In this document: positions 6,814-9,719 of the stretch, in pieces
Position numbering within the stretch: position 1 is the stretch's first letter
Layout of the letters: each line of letters opens with the position of its first letter
Source of the DNA: Desulfobacteraceae bacterium
GTDB lineage: Bacteria; Desulfobacterota; Desulfobacteria; Desulfobacterales; ETH-SRB1
DNA: 9,719 bases
Direction: 5' to 3'
Assembly (NCBI GenBank): GCA_030638305.1
Contig: DAOWEW010000128.1
Coordinates: 1-9,719 of the forward strand
The notes under the pieces: generated by a model
Database searches by the model: none
What the model saw: only the letters and a program-made list of their open reading frames with translations
What the model was told of the DNA's origin: nothing
Position numbers and translations under genes: made by a program

Positions 6814-7164
6814 GTGATTAGTATAGCATTTGCAATGGGTCAGGGTGGAGCAGCAGGCGGAGCGCAATCAGGTGGGTTTACAGCATTTATTCCACTGATT
6901 ATTATGTTTGCCATATTCTATTTTCTGCTCATCCGGCCCCAACAGAAAAAAACCAAACAACATCGTGAAATGATAAGTGCTCTGAAAAAAGGAGACCGCG
7001 TAGTAACAAGTGGTGGTATTCATGGAAGAATTACAAGTGCAGATGATACCGTAGTAACAGTGGAAATATCAGATAAAGTTCGAATAAAAATAAATCGCGG
7101 GAATATAGCTGCGCTAAATCAACCTTCCCAATCTCAGCCATCTGTTGAGAACAAGCCTGGTTAA
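6814..7164 (+). CDS. yajC: Preprotein translocase subunit YajC
   Basis: YajC is a small inner-membrane protein that associates with SecD-SecF and the SecYEG channel. The 116 residues include a short glycine-rich N-terminus, one transmembrane helix at about 22-41 (FIPLIIMFAIFYFLLIRPQQ) and the family hallmark RPQQKK at its cytoplasmic edge. The cytoplasmic part has KKGDRVVTSGGIHGRI at about 56-71 and a tail rich in Gln, Ser and Pro. The GTG start has a strong GGAGG at 6803-6807, six bases upstream. It is followed by secD, the classical order, but across a 176-base repeat-filled gap instead of the usual tight spacing. The long leader holds inverted repeats and two GAA-loop palindromes, so expression could be influenced by RNA structure. 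Confidence 0.95.
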   Translation: MISIAFAMGQGGAAGGAQSGGFTAFIPLIIMFAIFYFLLIRPQQKKTKQHREMISALKKGDRVVTSGGIHGRITSADDTVVTVEISDKVRIKINRGNIAALNQPSQSQPSVENKPG

Positions 7165-7176
7165 GGAATGTAAACG

Positions 7177-7218
7177 AAAAGTGCCTGAAGTGAGCCAAAG
7201 TGCCTGAAATGCCTGAAC
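7177..7218 (+). repeat. Interspersed AAAGTGCCTGAAGTGAGC repeat, copy D
   Basis: A variant copy beginning AAAGTGCCTGAAGTGAGCCA and continuing AAGTGCCTGAAATGCCTGAAC. It differs from copies A-C mainly by CTGAA replacing CTAAA in each internal unit, which suggests the units have been homogenised within the copy. It runs into the hairpin at 7209-7237. Confidence 0.6.
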
Positions 7219-7237
7219 TAAAACTTCGTTCAGGCAT
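7209..7237. repeat. Hairpin ATGCCTGAAC / GTTCAGGCAT between yajC and secD
   Basis: A perfect 10-bp stem encloses a 9-base loop. The left arm is the end of repeat copy D and the right arm its inverse. It is followed by GG then TTTT, too weak for a confident terminator, and a terminator here would separate yajC from secD. A partial attenuator or mRNA-stabilising stem is possible. Confidence 0.6.
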
Positions 7238-7253
7238 GGTTTTGAGTTGCCTG

Positions 7254-7277
7254 GTTCCCATGCTCCAGCGTGGGAAC
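7254..7277. repeat. 24-bp palindrome GTTCCCATGCT...AGCGTGGGAAC
   Basis: The two arms pair over 10-11 positions with one G-T mismatch and almost no loop. Palindromes of this GTTCCCACGCTnnAGCGTGGGAAC design occur as REP-like elements in many environmental bacterial genomes, as I recall; I cannot confirm copy number here. It sits in the yajC-secD gap. Confidence 0.6.
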
Positions 7278-7284
7278 AAGAAAA

Positions 7285-7319
7285 CCCTGAACCCTGAACC
7301 CTGAACCTTGAACCCTGAA
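7285..7319 (+). repeat. Heptanucleotide tandem run CCCTGAA x5
   Basis: Five contiguous 7-base units: CCCTGAA three times, CCTTGAA, then CCCTGAA. The array ends seven bases before the GAAGGGA ribosome binding site of secD. It is open in the secD frame, which can make an automatic start call extend into it from the TTG at 7308. Copy-number change here would alter leader length. Confidence 0.8.
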
Positions 7320-7340
7320 CCTTTTGAAGGGAATGTCCAA

Positions 7341-8918
7341 TTGAAGAACTTTTCATGGCGAGTAATGATAGTCTTTGCGGTTATTATAGCTGCAATTATT
7401 TATATCCTTCCTGCAATAAATCAAGATTGGTGGCCGCACAAGAAGATAAATCTTGGATTAGATCTTCAGGGAGGAATGCACCTTGTACTTGAAGTGGATA
7501 CTGAGAAATCAGTTGAAAGTACAATAGAACGTATGACCTATGAACTCCGCAGTCTTTTAAAGAAAAAAAATATAAGGTACGTTGGAATAGACAGGATAGA
7601 AAATACCAAAATATCACTTAAAATACGTGGCGACAACAATATCCTGAGTTTTGACAAATTACTGGATAATGAACTTAATGATTTGCGAGTTCTTTCAAAA
7701 TCAACTGATCATGAAATACTTACCATGATATTGAATTTGCCGGAAGATGAAACTCATCATATAAAAAAACTGGCGGCCGAACAGGCACTTGAAACAATAA
7801 GAAATCGTATTGATCAGTTCGGCGTAAATGAGCCCGATATACGTCGCCAGGGTGAAAAACGAATTCTTATCCAACTCCCGGGCATCAAAGACACACAAAG
7901 AGCAAAAGGGTTAATTGGTAAAACAGCTCTGCTGGAATTTAAATTGCTGGATGAAGCTCATAACCTGGATGCTGCTTTAAAAGGGGATATACCGGCAGGC
8001 AGCGAACTTCTTTATCAGGACAATGAGGACACTTCGGTAGAACGTATCATAAGGTCTCCCTACCTTGTAAAAAAACGAACTCTTCTAACCGGTGAATACC
8101 TGACGGATGCGAGAGTGCAAATAGACTCCCAGTTTAATGAGCCATATGTTTCCATTACTTTCGATAAAAAGGGTGCCAGAATTTTCGGAAAAGTAACAGA
8201 AGAAAATGTAAAAAAACGACTTGCCATAGTTCTGGATAATAAAGTCTATTCCGCACCTGTTATTCAGGAAAAAATTAGTGGCGGCGAAGCACGCATTACA
8301 GGCAATTTTACAACAGAAGAAGCGCATGACCTTGCAATTGTTCTTCGGGCCGGAGCTTTGCCGGCTCCGGTTAAAATCATTGAGGAACGAACTGTAGGCC
8401 CCTCTCTTGGGGCTGATTCAATACAAAAAGGACTTACCTCCATGTACATCGGGGGTATACTCGTTCTGCTGTTTATGATTGTATATTATAAGGTTTCAGG
8501 CCTTATAGCAAACATTGCACTTATTCTTAACATTGTTCTGATTGCCGGGGGACTCGCAGCATTTCAGGCCACCTTAACTCTTCCGGGTATTGCAGGAATC
8601 ATATTAACTATAGGAATGGCGGTTGATGCCAATGTTTTGATATTTGAACGTATCAGAGAAGAAATGAATCTGGGCAAAACTCAGAGAGCTGCTGTAAATT
8701 CAGGTTATAGTAAAGCTATCCTTACTATTCTTGACGCAAACGTAACAACTCTTATCGCAGCTCTTGTTCTATTTCAGTTTGGAACAGGGCCGATAAAAGG
8801 TTTTGCCGTAACACTGAGTCTTGGCGTATTGGCAAGCCTGTTTACAGCACTTATCTTTACCAGACTTATTTTTGATTATTTTCTGATAAATAGAAAAATT
8901 AAAAGCGTGAGTATATAG
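7341..8918 (+). CDS. secD: Protein translocase subunit SecD
   Basis: SecD, an RND-superfamily inner-membrane protein, works with SecF to pull exported proteins out of SecYEG using the ion gradient. From the TTG at 7341 it has 525 residues, within the range of shorter bacterial SecDs (E. coli has 615). This start is preferred because GAAGGGA at 7326-7332 lies eight bases upstream; the in-frame TTG at 7308 falls inside a tandem repeat. TM1 spans about 6-25. The periplasmic region follows, with LGLDLQGGMHLVLEVD near 39-54 and FGVNEPDIRRQGEKRILIQL near 160-179. Five more helices lie between about 368 and 520, including GMAVDANVLIFERIREE with D429, the conserved ion-coupling segment. The sequence is intact. 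secF lies downstream but is separated by two small genes. Confidence 0.96.
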   Translation: MKNFSWRVMIVFAVIIAAIIYILPAINQDWWPHKKINLGLDLQGGMHLVLEVDTEKSVESTIERMTYELRSLLKKKNIRYVGIDRIENTKISLKIRGDNNILSFDKLLDNELNDLRVLSKSTDHEILTMILNLPEDETHHIKKLAAEQALETIRNRIDQFGVNEPDIRRQGEKRILIQLPGIKDTQRAKGLIGKTALLEFKLLDEAHNLDAALKGDIPAGSELLYQDNEDTSVERIIRSPYLVKKRTLLTGEYLTDARVQIDSQFNEPYVSITFDKKGARIFGKVTEENVKKRLAIVLDNKVYSAPVIQEKISGGEARITGNFTTEEAHDLAIVLRAGALPAPVKIIEERTVGPSLGADSIQKGLTSMYIGGILVLLFMIVYYKVSGLIANIALILNIVLIAGGLAAFQATLTLPGIAGIILTIGMAVDANVLIFERIREEMNLGKTQRAAVNSGYSKAILTILDANVTTLIAALVLFQFGTGPIKGFAVTLSLGVLASLFTALIFTRLIFDYFLINRKIKSVSI

Positions 8919-8926
8919 GTAAAGCA

Positions 8927-8947
8927 GGAGCCAGGAGCCAGGAGTCA
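8927..8947 (+). repeat. Heptanucleotide tandem run GGAGCCA x3
   Basis: Three units, GGAGCCA, GGAGCCA and GGAGTCA, begin eight bases after the secD stop codon. The period is the same as in the runs at 4534, 7285 and 9555. Although the unit contains GGAG, no start codon follows at a useful distance. Confidence 0.7.
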
Positions 8948-8952
8948 GGGAT

Positions 8953-8976
8953 TTGGTTGAGCTGAGCGAAACCCAA
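8953..8976. repeat. Imperfect inverted repeat TTGGTTGAG...GCGAAACCCAA
   Basis: TTGGTT pairs with AACCCAA with one bulged base, around GAGCTGAGCGA. It resembles the widespread GGGTTTCGCT...CAACCC-type intergenic repeat found in many bacteria, from memory only. It lies in the 158-base gap after secD, the rest of which shows nothing recognisable. Confidence 0.35.
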
Positions 8977-9076
8977 CAATGTGACCTGCATGACCTTGCA
9001 GAAATCAGTAATTCCTGTTAGGCGTGTTAAATTTTCATTGACGCAACCGTGACGTTTTCGGCAAAGAGATATTTTT

Positions 9077-9277
9077 ATGATAAAAAAGAATGAGAGAACT
9101 GCGATATTGGCTCAGATTAGAAACCCTTTAATCTTCTTCGCATTGGCTCTTTTGCTGATTGAAACAACCCATGCCATCAAGGAATATTTGGAAAGTCCTG
9201 CGTTCAAAGATACTGTCGAGGATATTCTATATAAAAGGATCAAGCAGGAATGCATCAGAGGCGATAAAACTTCATAG
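9077..9277 (+). CDS. Small single-pass membrane protein, unrecognised
   Basis: A 66-residue frame with a basic, polar start (MIKKNERTAILAQIRN), one hydrophobic helix at about 17-29 (PLIFFALALLLIE) and a charged C-terminal tail likely to be helical. The charge pattern suggests an anchored protein with a small soluble domain. The RNPLIFFALALLLIE motif looks familiar from other small bacterial membrane proteins, but I cannot name a family. The ribosome binding site is weak (AAAGAG at 9063-9068). Its TAG stop at 9275-9277 is part of the Shine-Dalgarno of the following gene, so the two are probably translated as a coupled pair. They interrupt the secD-secF order. It could be the remains of a larger gene, but the tight coupling argues for a real one. 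Confidence 0.55.
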   Translation: MIKKNERTAILAQIRNPLIFFALALLLIETTHAIKEYLESPAFKDTVEDILYKRIKQECIRGDKTS

Positions 9278-9285
9278 GAGGACAT

Positions 9286-9516
9286 ATGCTGATAAATAAT
9301 CCGTTCAACGATCCTATTGGGCAGAAAATTCTTCGATCATTTGGATTATCTCATAATGATTGGCGCTCATTGGGAGGAATTGAAAGGTCTTCGGGACTCT
9401 CCCGCGACCAAATAGAGTCATACTTCAGACAATATTCTGACTGGTTCATTCGATCACCGATCTCCCCCGGTGGTATGCATCTCTACAAACCAAACTTAGG
9501 GCGGTCGGAACCATGA
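9286..9516 (+). CDS. Small protein, possible winged-helix fold
   Basis: A 76-residue soluble protein with a strong AGGAGG at 9276-9281, four bases before the ATG. Residues about 27-50 (RSLGGIERSSGLSRDQIESYFR) look like a helix-turn-helix: a short helix, the turn GLSRDQ and a second helix. The following WFIRSPISPGGMHLYKPN would suit the two strands and loop of a wing. The arrangement therefore suggests a winged-helix domain, which can bind DNA or protein; this is an inference from pattern and not a family match. It lacks signal or membrane segments. It is coupled to the membrane protein gene upstream, and secF begins 89 bases downstream. A regulator or adaptor acting with its membrane partner is conceivable; function is unknown. 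Confidence 0.6.
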   Translation: MLINNPFNDPIGQKILRSFGLSHNDWRSLGGIERSSGLSRDQIESYFRQYSDWFIRSPISPGGMHLYKPNLGRSEP

Positions 9517-9536
9517 CAGGCGATAAAAAACGCCTG
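9517..9536. repeat. Hairpin CAGGCG / CGCCTG after the small gene pair
   Basis: A perfect 6-bp GC-rich stem with the loop ATAAAAAA directly after the stop codon of the second small gene. No T-run follows on the plus strand, so termination before secF is not supported. It may mark the 3' edge of the inserted pair. Confidence 0.45.
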
Positions 9537-9554
9537 ACAAATCACTCAAGCTGA

Positions 9555-9576
9555 CCCTGAACCATGAATCCCTGAA
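9555..9576 (+). repeat. Degenerate heptanucleotide run CCCTGAA-type before secF
   Basis: Units CCCTGAA, CCATGAA and, after one extra T, CCCTGAA lie 30 bases upstream of the secF start. The unit is the same as in the run before secD at 7285-7319, so the two sec genes carry related tandem arrays in their leaders. Confidence 0.6.
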
Positions 9577-9605
9577 CCAATTATCTTTAAAGGATATATC
9601 TAAAT

Positions 9606-9719
9606 ATGCGGTTTATAAAATCCGACATAAATTTGAATTTTATAGGAAAAAGCAGGCTGGCATTCTACATATCCGCAACAATGATTCTTATCAGCTTTAT
9701 TTCTCTGATACTTCATAAA
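9606..9719 (+). CDS. secF: Protein translocase subunit SecF, N-terminal part (cut by window edge)
   Basis: 38 residues are visible. The start MRFIKSDINLNFIGKSR followed by a hydrophobic helix (LAFYISATMILISFISLIL, about residues 18-36) is typical of SecF, in which a short cytoplasmic segment with an N-F-x-G-K/R pattern precedes the first of six helices. SecF pairs with SecD in the inner membrane to drive late steps of protein export. AAAGGA at 9589-9594, eleven bases before the ATG, is the likely ribosome binding site. The position downstream of secD supports the call, although two small genes and several repeats intervene. The conserved periplasmic and C-terminal motifs lie beyond the window, so integrity cannot be judged. 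Confidence 0.85.
   Translation, partial: MRFIKSDINLNFIGKSRLAFYISATMILISFISLILHK

Noticed and set aside
7209..7277. Hairpins between yajC and secD as a rho-independent terminator
   Set aside because: Only four T residues follow the first stem after two Gs, and none follow the second. Termination here would cut off secD from yajC, which is unlikely.
7285..7319. CCCTGAA array as a CRISPR or telomere-like structure
   Set aside because: The units are 7 bases long and directly contiguous with no spacers, and the array is internal to an operon. It is a simple tandem repeat.

Overview
The window looks like chromosomal DNA from an AT-rich Gram-negative bacterium, most likely a sulfate-reducing Desulfobacterota (Desulfobacterales-type) species. 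This is an inference from protein style: the RNase G and PurB N-termini, the split yajC/secD/secF arrangement and two lipoproteins. It also rests on intergenic DNA crowded with small repeats. No rRNA, tRNA, CRISPR array or intact transposase is visible.

Layout. (1) Positions 1-1008, minus strand: the 5' part of a gene for a lipoprotein carrying a serpin (serine protease inhibitor) domain, cut by the window edge. (2) 1009-2235: a long AT-rich gap with no convincing gene, holding two copies of a terminal-inverted-repeat element (about 201 bp and a 114-bp internally deleted form). (3) 2236-4518, plus strand: rng (ribonuclease G) and a membrane-anchored protein with a LysM-like segment. (4) 4633-6565: purB (adenylosuccinate lyase) overlapping an unrecognised lipoprotein gene. 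(5) 6814-9719: yajC, secD, a pair of small unrecognised genes, then the start of secF, cut by the window edge.

The core genes are ordinary housekeeping functions: RNA processing, purine synthesis, and the SecDF-YajC accessory complex that drives protein export using the proton or sodium motive force. The serpin-like lipoprotein and the two-gene insertion between secD and secF are accessory.

The most unusual aspect is the intergenic DNA. Nearly every plus-strand gene junction contains at least one repeat from one of four groups: the TIR element (1047-1247, 1952-2065, half copy 4570-4592); an interspersed roughly 40-bp repeat built on AAAGTGCCTAAAGTGAGC (about 2175-2222, 6570-6613, 6732-6770 inverted, 7177-7218); heptanucleotide tandem runs (4534-4561, 7285-7319, 8927-8947, 9555-9576) with different unit sequences but the same 7-nt period; and short GC-rich palindromes. 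Several lie directly against ribosome binding sites, so they probably form part of the 5' leaders of rng, purB, yajC, secD and secF. No complete new enzymatic system is visible. The best candidates for something undescribed are these repeat families and the small gene pair at 9077-9516.
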